From Chloroflexota bacterium (GTDB taxonomy: Bacteria > Chloroflexota > Anaerolineae > Aggregatilineales > Phototrophicaceae): DNA of 56,892 nucleotides. The notes beneath the pieces are model-generated. The model did no database searches and had not been told where the DNA came from. It saw only the letters and a list, made by a program, of their open reading frames with translations. Positions 35,432 to 43,716 of the stretch are shown in pieces (position 1 is the first letter of the stretch; each line of letters opens with the position of its first letter). The stretch spans positions 2,290 to 59,181 of the forward strand of contig JAPOYU010000112.1 in the NCBI GenBank assembly GCA_026706395.1. The letters are read 5' to 3'. The position numbers and the translations under genes were made by a program.

Positions 35432-37951
35432 GTGAAAGAGCAGACCCTAGAATCACAACAGACGATTTCCGCTGACATCGAGCTTGAGCCAACCGGGCCA
35501 TCAGCGGAAGAAGTAATCAAACCACTTGACGAAGCGACTTACGATTTCGACTTTTGGGAGGACCTAAGGGCAAGCCTGCCGCCCTGGATCAACGAAATCG
35601 TCGGTTTTGCGCTGATTGTCTTTGGCATCCTCTCCTTCATCTCGCTCTACATAGCCGCAGATGCCTTGGTCGCGGTCACCTGGGCCGACATGCTCACATC
35701 ACTGTTCGGCGATGGCGCGATAATAGTCTCGGCGACATTGTTCGCGCTGGGCGTCTTGCTCTGGCTGCCAAAAGCCGGCATCCGTATACCATTCACGTCT
35801 TCCCGTTTGTTGGCGCTGGAAATTGCGTTCCTTTCAATTCTGGCCGTCTTTCATCTTGCGCACAGTGACGCGGAGTTGCGAGCTCTGGCCAGAGCGGGTC
35901 AGGGTGGCGGATTAATCGGCTGGGGCCTTAGTTATCCGGTTTTCAGCGTTCTGGGCCGAACGCCGGCTCTGGCTCTATTCGCCGCTCTCATCGCTATCTG
36001 TCTTGTATTTGCCATCGGGTTGCGGCTGCGTCATTTTGTCACTTTCTTTTCGCGCTTCGGCATCCGGCTGCAACTCTTCAGTGAAGCCGCAAAACACCAC
36101 GCGCAGCAATCCCGCAACAACGAATCGCAAAGCCTGTACCGACAGCTTGCCGAACAACCCGGCTACCGCTCGCAGATCATGCGGATTCGCCCAAATCCCG
36201 AGGATCTGTCCGAAGGCACCAATACGATCCGCGATGATGTCACTGCGCGGTCACAGGTTATCAAGCGTGTGCGCCCGGCCAATGCCGAGAGCAAAGACAG
36301 CACTGCCATCGAGACCAATCCGCAAGCGCCCGCGACCGTTGCGCCGGCCGAGGCGTCCGACAATGGCCATAGCGATGCCATCCCATTGCAGGATGAAGCG
36401 GCAGCGCCATCCGAGGACATGGCTGAACAGCAGTGCCCTGATATCTGGACTGCGTCCCTCCCTAGTATCGACTGTCTGACAGCGGTCGAACTAACGATGC
36501 CGGACGAAGATGAAATCAAGCACAACGCGATGCTCATTCAGAACACCTTGCTGGAGTTCGACCTCGAAACGACTGTGGTTGACGTCCAAGTGGGTCCAAC
36601 GGTGACGCGATACGCCTTGCATCCGCACAAAGCTGATGGCAGCGATCGCATACGTATGAGCAAGATCGCCTCATACTCGCGGGACTTGTCGCTCGCGCTC
36701 GCGGCCAAGCGCCTGCGCATGGAAACGCCCGTGCCCGGCACCAACTACATGGGCATAGAGGTGCCGAACAAGGAGCCCGCGCTGGTCGCGCTTCGAAATG
36801 TGTTGGAAAGCGAAACCTATCAGGAACACAAGCGGGGGGACCGGGCGCCGCTGCTGATACCAATCGGGCGAAATGTTACCGGCGAGCCGGTATCGCTGGA
36901 CTTGTCCCAGATGCCCCATCTGTTGATCGCCGGCACAACCGGTTCAGGCAAGTCCGTATGCATGGCCGCCATCGCCACCGCCTTGCTCATGCAGTACAGT
37001 CCCGAACGCTTGCGCCTGGTTATGCTTGATCCGAAAATGGTGGAACTTTCCCGCTTTGAGGGCATACCCCACCTCATTGGACCTGTCGAGATCGAGCAGG
37101 ACCGAATCATAGGTGTCTTGACCTGGTGCACACAGGAGATGGACCGACGCTACAAGCTGCTGGAAGAGCGCGGCGCGCGCAATATCAAAATGTATAACGA
37201 AGAGCAGAAAAAGCGTGGTCCTGCTGCCTCGCCCCTGCCCTATCTCGTCATTATGATTGACGAAATCGGCGACCTGATGCTCCGCAATGCTGAGGAGACG
37301 GAACGCGCCATCACTCGCCTCGCGCAAATGGCGCGCGCGGTCGGCATGCACCTTGTCATCGCCACACAACGCCCAAGCGTGGATGTGATCACCGGCTTGA
37401 TCAAAGCCAACTTCCCATCGCGCATCGCCTTCTCGGTCGCCTCAGGTGGCGACTCGCGCGTGATCATCGACCGGACGGGAGCGGAAGACCTTCTTGGAAA
37501 GGGTGATATGCTCTTCCTCGCCGCCGATGCCGCCGCACCACAACGTATTCAAGGCTGTTTCGTTTCTGAACAAGATTCGCGCGCAATTGTAGCGCACTGG
37601 CGCCATGAACAGCAGCTAAGGATCGAGGCCGGCGCGCTCGACGTCGCAGGGCCCGGTCCGTGGGAGCGCAGCCTGGAAAAGCGCAAATTCCTCTCCGAGA
37701 CCGATCCCATGCTCGAAGAGGTTCTCAAGTTGATCGCGCGGAGCGGCGAAGCATCCGCCTCAGTAATCCAGCGACGCTTGGGCTTGGGCTATCCACGCGC
37801 CGCCCGCATTATGGATCTCCTGGAGGAATTGGGCGCCGTCGGCGAAGAAACGCCCGGTGGTCGCAGCCGGAAAGTGATCATCCCGCCTGGGCAAGATCCC
37901 CTCCAATTCGTTCAAGAGCGACATCACAAGCGCGGCCCCAACGCCTTATGA
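35432..37951 (+). CDS. ftsK: FtsK/SpoIIIE-type DNA translocase
   Basis: 839 residues. About four membrane helices (first near 45-70, last near 175-200) anchor it, presumably at the division septum. A short, charged linker follows. The RecA-like motor has Walker A GTTGSGKS (501-508), VMLDPKMVELSRFEGIPHL and Walker B VIMIDEIGDLM (near 605-615), then IATQRPSVDVITGLIKANFP. A C-terminal winged-helix gamma domain (about 750-815, SASVIQRRLGLGYPRAARIM) should read polar DNA sequences. The role is chromosome pumping to the dif region during division. GTG start. Seven bases separate it from the XseA-like gene, suggesting co-expression. Confidence 0.95.
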   Translation: MKEQTLESQQTISADIELEPTGPSAEEVIKPLDEATYDFDFWEDLRASLPPWINEIVGFALIVFGILSFISLYIAADALVAVTWADMLTSLFGDGAIIVSATLFALGVLLWLPKAGIRIPFTSSRLLALEIAFLSILAVFHLAHSDAELRALARAGQGGGLIGWGLSYPVFSVLGRTPALALFAALIAICLVFAIGLRLRHFVTFFSRFGIRLQLFSEAAKHHAQQSRNNESQSLYRQLAEQPGYRSQIMRIRPNPEDLSEGTNTIRDDVTARSQVIKRVRPANAESKDSTAIETNPQAPATVAPAEASDNGHSDAIPLQDEAAAPSEDMAEQQCPDIWTASLPSIDCLTAVELTMPDEDEIKHNAMLIQNTLLEFDLETTVVDVQVGPTVTRYALHPHKADGSDRIRMSKIASYSRDLSLALAAKRLRMETPVPGTNYMGIEVPNKEPALVALRNVLESETYQEHKRGDRAPLLIPIGRNVTGEPVSLDLSQMPHLLIAGTTGSGKSVCMAAIATALLMQYSPERLRLVMLDPKMVELSRFEGIPHLIGPVEIEQDRIIGVLTWCTQEMDRRYKLLEERGARNIKMYNEEQKKRGPAASPLPYLVIMIDEIGDLMLRNAEETERAITRLAQMARAVGMHLVIATQRPSVDVITGLIKANFPSRIAFSVASGGDSRVIIDRTGAEDLLGKGDMLFLAADAAAPQRIQGCFVSEQDSRAIVAHWRHEQQLRIEAGALDVAGPGPWERSLEKRKFLSETDPMLEEVLKLIARSGEASASVIQRRLGLGYPRAARIMDLLEELGAVGEETPGGRSRKVIIPPGQDPLQFVQERHHKRGPNAL

Positions 37952-37958
37952 GCTTGCC

Positions 37959-38951
37959 GTGACAAGGCTGGAACAACGTCGCAGCATTGCCCAGGTCAGT
38001 CGAATGCTGCGCAGCATCATTGAAGCCGAGACATTGGAACACTTCTTTTGGGTCTCCGGCAAAATCGATCGCTTCTACAAATCGGACTGGGGGCATATCT
38101 ACTTTGACCTTGTCGATGGCAACTCCAGTATCCGTTGCATGCTGCACGAACGGCAGAGCGGCGACATTGCCTTTGACCTCAAGAACCACCTCGACATCGA
38201 GGTCTACGGCGACGTTCACTTTTATGAAACACGCGCCGTGGCGCAGATCAACGTGCTTAATGTACGCCTCGTTGATTCCGCAACTAAGAATACAGGCACG
38301 GTCGAGGCGTTACGCGCCGAAGGACTCTTTCCGCCGCAACGGAAACCAGCCCCGAACGATATTCGGCGTATCGGCCTCATCACAAGCCGCGGCAGCCGCG
38401 CCATCGGCGACTTCGAAACCACCTATCAAGCGGCCGGCGAACGCGCCGTCCTCGCGCCGCTGACCTGGCAATTCGTCCATCTGGAAGGCAACCGCGCCCG
38501 GCAATCCATTGTCGACGGCATCACATTACTCGACAGCAATTCCGAAATCGACGTGATTGCCATTATCAGGGGTGGTGGAAGATACGAAGATCTCGCAGTT
38601 TTCGATGAGATTGATGTCGTTCGCGCGATCAGCGGCAGCCGGAAATACATCCTCACAGGCATAGGCCACCACCGCGATCATACTCTCGCCGACGATGTTG
38701 CCGACTATGTGGCTGCGACGCCGACTGCGGCCGCCACTTACCTCGCTAGTCTCTGCCTTGGTCACCGTCCAAAAGCAGATTCCAATCCAAAATATGCGGC
38801 AGGCTACAGGCAAAACTATGAACCAGCAAAACAGACAGTCCAACCCTCGGTGGAACTGTCGTGGCGCTACAAAGCGCTGCTGGTCACGCTTCTGCTGCTT
38901 GCCATTGGCGCAGTGATGTTTCTGGGATACGCGATTCTACAGACTATCTGA
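37959..38951 (+). CDS. Exonuclease VII large subunit-like protein with C-terminal membrane helix
   Basis: 330 residues. The N-terminal OB-fold (about 22-110, FFWVSGKIDRFYKSDWGHIYF) matches XseA. The catalytic-type core follows: RIGLITSRGSRAIGDF, DVIAIIRGGGRYEDLAVFDE and YVAATPTAAA. The core motif normally read as GHExD is GHHRD here, with Asp kept and Glu replaced by His. Usual XseA enzymes are 400-460 residues and end in a coiled coil that binds XseB. This protein lacks that part; a short Pro/Gln-rich linker ends in one hydrophobic helix (about 302-325, LLVTLLLLAIGAVMFLGYAI). No xseB is nearby. GTG start, coupled to ftsK. It may be a membrane-tethered nuclease or an inactive DNA-binding relative. 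Confidence 0.8.
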   Translation: MTRLEQRRSIAQVSRMLRSIIEAETLEHFFWVSGKIDRFYKSDWGHIYFDLVDGNSSIRCMLHERQSGDIAFDLKNHLDIEVYGDVHFYETRAVAQINVLNVRLVDSATKNTGTVEALRAEGLFPPQRKPAPNDIRRIGLITSRGSRAIGDFETTYQAAGERAVLAPLTWQFVHLEGNRARQSIVDGITLLDSNSEIDVIAIIRGGGRYEDLAVFDEIDVVRAISGSRKYILTGIGHHRDHTLADDVADYVAATPTAAATYLASLCLGHRPKADSNPKYAAGYRQNYEPAKQTVQPSVELSWRYKALLVTLLLLAIGAVMFLGYAILQTI

Positions 38952-38955
38952 ACAG

Positions 38956-39642
38956 TCACAGCAACATTTGTTGTCGTGCACTTACCGGCATTATCAGCAT
39001 TGGATTGTCATTTGCCGGACTGTTGACCTGAGTCGATACCTCAACGTACTCGAGCTGATCCGGCTGCGGTCCTGCCATCAAGGGCAGCCATTCATCGAGC
39101 GACAATTCCCGTGACGCCAGCCAAATCTTGTAGTCTTCCGGCTCAACGATAACCGCCATGCGGTGGTGAATCGGCCTAATGCGCTCGTTCGCGTCGGTCG
39201 TCAGAATCGCGCAAGTGTTAAGCCAACTGCCATCCGGCTGCTTCCAGCTCTCCCACAGTCCGGCAAAAGCGAAGCTCTTACGCTCCGCATGTCGGATATA
39301 CATCGGCGCCTTTTTCTTGCCTTGCTTGACCCATTCGTAATAGCCATCAGCCGGGATCAAACAGCGACGCCGTTTAAATGCGCTACGGCATGACGGCTTC
39401 TCCGCAACTGTTTCCGAGCGGGCGTTGATCATGCGATTGCCAATCTTCGGATCTTTCGCCCAAGACGGGACCAAGCCCCACTTCATGCAGGACAGTTTTC
39501 GCGGATCCCGATTGCTGATCACTGCAACCTGCTGGGACGGCGCGATGTTGTAATGCGGTTCCAGCCAGCCATCCACATCATCCAGGTCGAAGGCAAGCTG
39601 TATCCATTCGGCGCCCGCCGTCCAAGTATATCGCGCGCACAA
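38956..39642 (-). CDS. SRAP (HMCES/YedK-type) abasic-site protein
   Basis: 228 residues. SRAP proteins cross-link to abasic sites in single-stranded DNA through the N-terminal Cys and shield them. Cys2 (MCARY, with Ala where most have Gly) becomes the first residue after Met removal. Asn73 (INARSET), Glu103 (DGYYEW) and His159 (HHRM) are the partner residues in the expected places. It ends five bases from the XseA-like gene on the other strand and heads no operon itself; two small membrane genes lie upstream on the same strand. Confidence 0.92.
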   Translation of the reverse strand: MCARYTWTAGAEWIQLAFDLDDVDGWLEPHYNIAPSQQVAVISNRDPRKLSCMKWGLVPSWAKDPKIGNRMINARSETVAEKPSCRSAFKRRRCLIPADGYYEWVKQGKKKAPMYIRHAERKSFAFAGLWESWKQPDGSWLNTCAILTTDANERIRPIHHRMAVIVEPEDYKIWLASRELSLDEWLPLMAGPQPDQLEYVEVSTQVNSPANDNPMLIMPVSARQQMLL

Positions 39643-39646
39643 TGAC

Positions 39647-39922
39647 TTATTTCTTGTCCCCTTTATCGCCTTTCTTCGGCTTGCCCAGTTCAGCGATCTG
39701 TCGTACCAGCCCGACCATCGCTACCAGTACTGCCAATAGCTGCCCGGTGGACACCGAGCCGGCGCTTCCACCTTCGCCTTCATCTTGCTCTTCCGCCGAC
39801 TTCGCGTAAAGATAACTGGAGATCAGGCCGAGAATAGCGCCAATGCCAGCGCCCATGATGATAATCCGCGTCCTGCGCTCTTGCATACTTTCTCTGGACC
39901 TGCCGCCATCTGATATACTCAT
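39647..39922 (-). CDS. Small membrane protein, unknown function
   Basis: 91 residues. One clear membrane helix (about 19-40, IIIMGAGIGAILGLISSYLY), an acidic Glu/Gly-rich middle, a second hydrophobic segment (about 60-75) and a lysine-rich tail (KPKKGDKGDKK). The start overlaps the stop of the gene before it as ATGA, with GAGGGGAAC upstream, so the two are translated together. Family not recognised. Confidence 0.7.
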   Translation of the reverse strand: MSISDGGRSRESMQERRTRIIIMGAGIGAILGLISSYLYAKSAEEQDEGEGGSAGSVSTGQLLAVLVAMVGLVRQIAELGKPKKGDKGDKK

Positions 39923-40383
39923 TCGTTCCCCTCAACTGTTATCGCTTCATCTGGCGCATCAAAGGCGCCTAACAACTGCCGAACCGGCGCCAGCCGCACC
40001 AGCCAATCAAGCACTTTACCATCAAACTGCCCCAGCCAGCCCTCGACATTCTCCTCCAAGGTCGCGGTCCAAGCCTCCATACGCCGCAGTGGCGAACGAG
40101 TTCTGCCTGGCCAGCGACTCAACAGCGCCACAAGCGCAATGCTCAGGACAACCAGCGGAAACATCACGATCACCGACGGGCACAGCACCAGCAGCGTCAT
40201 TAAGGAATTCGACAAAATCGACACCTGAGCCGGCGAACGCAGGGACAGCGCAATCGCAATAGAGACGGCCACCGCAATCAGAACAAGCGCGAATGGCAAA
40301 ACAACGCTTAGCCAAATGCGGCGACGCTGCGCTCGCTCCAACTCGCGATAACCAGGGTCAGGCTGTAGGGATTCTCGACTCAT
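39919..40383 (-). CDS. Two-helix membrane protein, unknown function
   Basis: 154 residues. A basic, soluble N-terminus (SRESLQPDPGYRELERAQRR) is followed by two long hydrophobic stretches (about 24-47 and 60-88). The soluble C-terminal half has amphipathic character (MEAWTATLEENVEGWLGQFD). Together with its overlapping partner it probably forms a small membrane complex. Divergent from the DUF2344 gene. Family not recognised. Confidence 0.7.
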   Translation of the reverse strand: MSRESLQPDPGYRELERAQRRRIWLSVVLPFALVLIAVAVSIAIALSLRSPAQVSILSNSLMTLLVLCPSVIVMFPLVVLSIALVALLSRWPGRTRSPLRRMEAWTATLEENVEGWLGQFDGKVLDWLVRLAPVRQLLGAFDAPDEAITVEGNE

Positions 40384-40462
40384 TCACCTTCCAACATTGG
40401 CTAGCGGCGCGTACAATATTGTAGCGCGGCCGCGGGCAACTATCCACCAGGTCTTCGAACAT

Positions 40463-41125
40463 ATGAGCCATATCTCTCCTGTCGCACAACGCTTGCGAAT
40501 AATCTTCGGCAAATCCGGTTCATTGAAGTACACGAGCAACCTGGATGTCGCCAAAATCTGGGAGCGTGTGCTGCGACGGGCGGATCTGCCTATTCTATAT
40601 ACGCAAGGATTCAATACTCGGGCGCGGATTCAATTGGCGATGCCGCTGCCGCTCGGCATTTCCAGCGAATGTGAGATTCTGGACATCGCTTTGCGCGAGC
40701 ATATCGACTTCGATGAATCCGACCTGCGAGAGCAATTGCTGGCGGTGTCGCCGCCTGGGCTGACGATTCAGACGATAGCGGAAGTCGATGCGCGCGCCGC
40801 TACCTTGCATTCGCTTGTGAATAGCGCAGAATATCGCATTCGTTTCCACGATGAGATTGATCCGGCATGTCTGAGAAAAAAGATCGACGACATCTTGCGC
40901 CGAGACACGATAATCGTCGATAGAATCAGAAAACGAAAACGCAGCGTTATGGATATCCGTCCTCTGCTGCTCGACCTGTACCTAGATGCCGCTGGCGACC
41001 TCATCGCCCATCTCTCAGTCGGCGACCGCGGAAACATTCGGCCCGATCAGATTATCGAATTGATGAACTTGCAAGATCTGCATCACAGTGTGCATCGTTT
41101 CCGACTGCACATGATGCAAGCTTAG
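40463..41125 (+). CDS. DUF2344 / TIGR03936 radical SAM-linked protein
   Basis: About 220 residues from ATG 40463 (MSHISPVAQRLRIIFGKSG). Family hallmarks are LKYTSNLDVAKIWERVLRRA and LYTQGFNTRARIQLAMPLPLG. In most genomes this protein is fused to, or directly behind, a TIGR03960 radical SAM enzyme; here that partner lies 2.6 kb downstream on the same strand. The joint function is not established. The frame is open to 40397 (TTG), but the family starts near the ATG. Confidence 0.85.
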   Translation: MSHISPVAQRLRIIFGKSGSLKYTSNLDVAKIWERVLRRADLPILYTQGFNTRARIQLAMPLPLGISSECEILDIALREHIDFDESDLREQLLAVSPPGLTIQTIAEVDARAATLHSLVNSAEYRIRFHDEIDPACLRKKIDDILRRDTIIVDRIRKRKRSVMDIRPLLLDLYLDAAGDLIAHLSVGDRGNIRPDQIIELMNLQDLHHSVHRFRLHMMQA

Positions 41126-41176
41126 CCCGGCCAAAACCGATCGGCGTGGCGGCATAGAACCGCTCAATTGGAAACT

Positions 41177-42088
41177 ATGCAAATCCAGCCCACAGTTTCT
41201 AGCCCAATTCAGGAAGCGCTCAAAGGCGGCCAGCCTGTCGTCGCCCTGGAATCTACACTTATCACCCATGGCCTGCCCTATCCGCTAAATGTCGAGACCG
41301 CGCTGGCGATGGAAGCTGCCGTTCGTCAATCAGGCGCATTGCCCGCCACAATCGCGATTCTCCAAGGCGAGATAACGGTCGGAATCTCCCCGGCGCAGAT
41401 CGAAGGGCTCGCGCAGGCGCCATCTGAAAGCGTCCGCAAATGCAGCCGGCGCGACCTGCCGATTGCCATCGCCCTCGGCCAAGACGGCGCCACTACCGTA
41501 GCCGGCACGATGATCGTCGCAGCAATGACGGGCATCAAAGTCTTCGCCACCGGCGGCATTGGCGGCGTCCATCGTGGCCAGCCGCAGGATGTCTCGGCCG
41601 ACTTGATCGAATTCGGCCGGACGCCTGTCGCCGTCGTGTCTTCGGGCGCCAAATCCATTCTTGATCTGCCGCTTACGCTCGAAGTCCTCGAAACGAACGG
41701 CGTGCCGGTCCTCGGCTACCGTACGGAAGTGCTGCCCGCCTTCTACGCCGCCGAGACCACTCTGCCGGTCGACCAACGCATCGATGCTCCAGAGGATGCC
41801 GCCGCCATAATTCGCGCCGCTGACGCAATCGGCGCCAAGCACGGCATTCTCATAACAGTACCGGTACCGTCGGAAAAAGCCCTGGAAGCCGATATCGCGG
41901 AAAAGGCCATCACGCAGGCGACCAACGAGGCAGAATCCGCCGGCATCGCCGGCAAAGACATCACACCCTATGTTCTTAGCCGCGTAAGTGAATTGACAAA
42001 CGGCGCGTCAATGGCTGCCAATATCGCCCTGCTCGTCAACAACGCGCGAGTCGCTGGCGAGATTGCGGTGGCCTACGCCCGCAGCTAA
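41177..42088 (+). CDS. psuG: Pseudouridine-5'-phosphate glycosidase
   Basis: About 303 residues. PsuG splits pseudouridine 5'-phosphate into uracil and ribose 5-phosphate (reversibly). Family features are VALESTLITHGLPYP, the Gly-rich FATGGIGGVHRG and the lysine-containing SSGAKSILDLP, whose Lys is the expected Schiff-base residue. The C-terminal NGASMAANIALLVNNA is also conserved. The start is ATG 41177; a TTG three codons earlier is possible. No psuK kinase lies next to it. Confidence 0.95.
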   Translation: MQIQPTVSSPIQEALKGGQPVVALESTLITHGLPYPLNVETALAMEAAVRQSGALPATIAILQGEITVGISPAQIEGLAQAPSESVRKCSRRDLPIAIALGQDGATTVAGTMIVAAMTGIKVFATGGIGGVHRGQPQDVSADLIEFGRTPVAVVSSGAKSILDLPLTLEVLETNGVPVLGYRTEVLPAFYAAETTLPVDQRIDAPEDAAAIIRAADAIGAKHGILITVPVPSEKALEADIAEKAITQATNEAESAGIAGKDITPYVLSRVSELTNGASMAANIALLVNNARVAGEIAVAYARS

Positions 42089-42089
42089 T

Positions 42090-42593
42090 TCATTCCTGCG
42101 CCCACAAGTACAGAATCAGATCCTGCTCCATCGTAGGCGCGCCCAGCTCATGCAGCCGCGCCAGAATCTGCGCCCGATGGTCCGTCCCGTGGTTAACCAT
42201 ATGCAGCAACGCGTCTCGACGCTTGCTCTTCCTGGGCGTCGGATAATAGGTCGGCAACTCGATCGAAATCGTCGCCTCCAATGCGCCTTCGTCCTGGCTG
42301 CCTACATAATCCAGCACACGCTCACGTGTAGCATCCCATTCCGCGCGCACCGATGCCTGATCCGGATAGGTGCATTCATCCAGAATCGGCGGCGGCCTCA
42401 GCTCCTGTAGCCGCGCCAGCCAGCGATCATCGACATTCATGCAGTGCACCAGGTGGTTCCGAACCGAAAGCAATGAATAATCATTCTCTTCGACAAATTG
42501 ATCCACCGTCAGCTGCTTGACGCTCGCCCAAACCATGTCAAACATCCCATAGTGATAGTCGAATAACATGCTAATCGTTTGACTACTCATCAT
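42090..42593 (-). CDS. DinB/YfiT-fold protein
   Basis: 167 residues with the four-helix DinB fold: SVRNHLVHCMNVDDRWLARL supplies the first metal His and HMVNHGTDHRAQILARLHEL the His pair. Members are often thiol-dependent transferases or damage-induced proteins of unknown role. Two ATG codons begin the gene and the first shares a base with the stop of the preceding propeller gene (TAATG), so the two are coupled. Confidence 0.88.
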   Translation of the reverse strand: MMSSQTISMLFDYHYGMFDMVWASVKQLTVDQFVEENDYSLLSVRNHLVHCMNVDDRWLARLQELRPPPILDECTYPDQASVRAEWDATRERVLDYVGSQDEGALEATISIELPTYYPTPRKSKRRDALLHMVNHGTDHRAQILARLHELGAPTMEQDLILYLWAQE

Positions 42594-43642
42594 TATGTCT
42601 CCTCATCGTCTACGACTCGCCAAACGTCCAAGCCGGTGTCACAGCCGATAATTAACGTCGTGCCGTCTCCGCTCAAAACCACCTTGTCCGGAATACGCGT
42701 ACATTCTCGGTACTCGCCCAAATCATGCCGCCTGCCGGTCTCGATGTCCCAGGCGAAGACCACCGGCGCAAAGTCCACATTCACAACCAGGATCGCGCTG
42801 GCATCGGTCGCCAGCAGATGATACTGCGCGTATGATCCGCCTGACTCAGCGACCACCGCATTCTCGCCGCTCGCCAGATCCAGTAGATTCAGCCGCGCCG
42901 AGGCCGGATCGCTCCAGGCAAAATGGCTGCCTGCGCTATTCAGCGCTCCGGCAACGGCCGGTCCGCCGGTCAAGACAAATTCGCCCCTGCTTTCCGCAGA
43001 AAACGCATCCGGATACCGGTACAGGCTGAGTCTGCTTTCAGCCAAATTTGACAGGACTACATGGGGAAAATCGATTCGCCCGATTAGCATGCCGAGCGCG
43101 TCGGAGTCACTTCCGGGCAGCTTCAAAGTCCTCACAGGACTTATTGTGTCCGCCCCCATCTCCAGCGACACTTCATGAAAAACTGTAGCGCCACTGTTGG
43201 TTATGGCTTCGACAAAGAGTGACTGGTCGACTTTGTATACGGCGACCGGGAAATCATCCATTTGAAGCTGCCGGTCGTTGATAAAGTACACGTCATCCAG
43301 CAGATACAGAATAAAGGGCCGGTCATTCACATACACCGCGTCAATAAGGGAGAAGATCTGTGCCTCGTCGCCGCGGTACGACCAGCTTTCCAAAACGCCA
43401 GACTTCCCTGCGCGATAGATGTTTCCGTCACTGTCAAATACGATGAATTCACTGGCGTCGTCATTGGCCTCAAACCAGCCGATTTCCAACTCGCCAGGGA
43501 ACTCGGCAAAGTCAATTCTTGCGACCGAGCGCAGGCGATCAAGATTCCCCGCGCTGATAGTCCTGCCGTCTTGAGCCGCCGACGCCAGGCAACTAAACAG
43601 AGCGTATAAGATGACGAAGAGTCGTCCAGGGAAATCAGCCAT
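42593..43642 (-). CDS. Secreted beta-propeller-like protein
   Basis: 349 residues with a signal peptide (about 1-23, hydrophobic LFVILYALFSCLASA, cut before QDGR). The rest is built of repeating four-strand blocks with short Asp/Gly/Ser turns and Trp or Tyr ends (for example VVFAWDIETGRRHDLGEY), like a WD40- or YVTN-type propeller. No catalytic motif is visible. It is outside the cytoplasm, likely a binding protein. Divergent from the radical SAM gene by 74 bases. Confidence 0.75.
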   Translation of the reverse strand: MADFPGRLFVILYALFSCLASAAQDGRTISAGNLDRLRSVARIDFAEFPGELEIGWFEANDDASEFIVFDSDGNIYRAGKSGVLESWSYRGDEAQIFSLIDAVYVNDRPFILYLLDDVYFINDRQLQMDDFPVAVYKVDQSLFVEAITNSGATVFHEVSLEMGADTISPVRTLKLPGSDSDALGMLIGRIDFPHVVLSNLAESRLSLYRYPDAFSAESRGEFVLTGGPAVAGALNSAGSHFAWSDPASARLNLLDLASGENAVVAESGGSYAQYHLLATDASAILVVNVDFAPVVFAWDIETGRRHDLGEYRECTRIPDKVVLSGDGTTLIIGCDTGLDVWRVVDDEET

Positions 43643-43716
43643 CGCTATACAGGGGTGCGCTTGTCAGTTATAATGCGGCCAACCTATCTGCGGGACAGTA
43701 CTGCGGAGAGCGCAGC

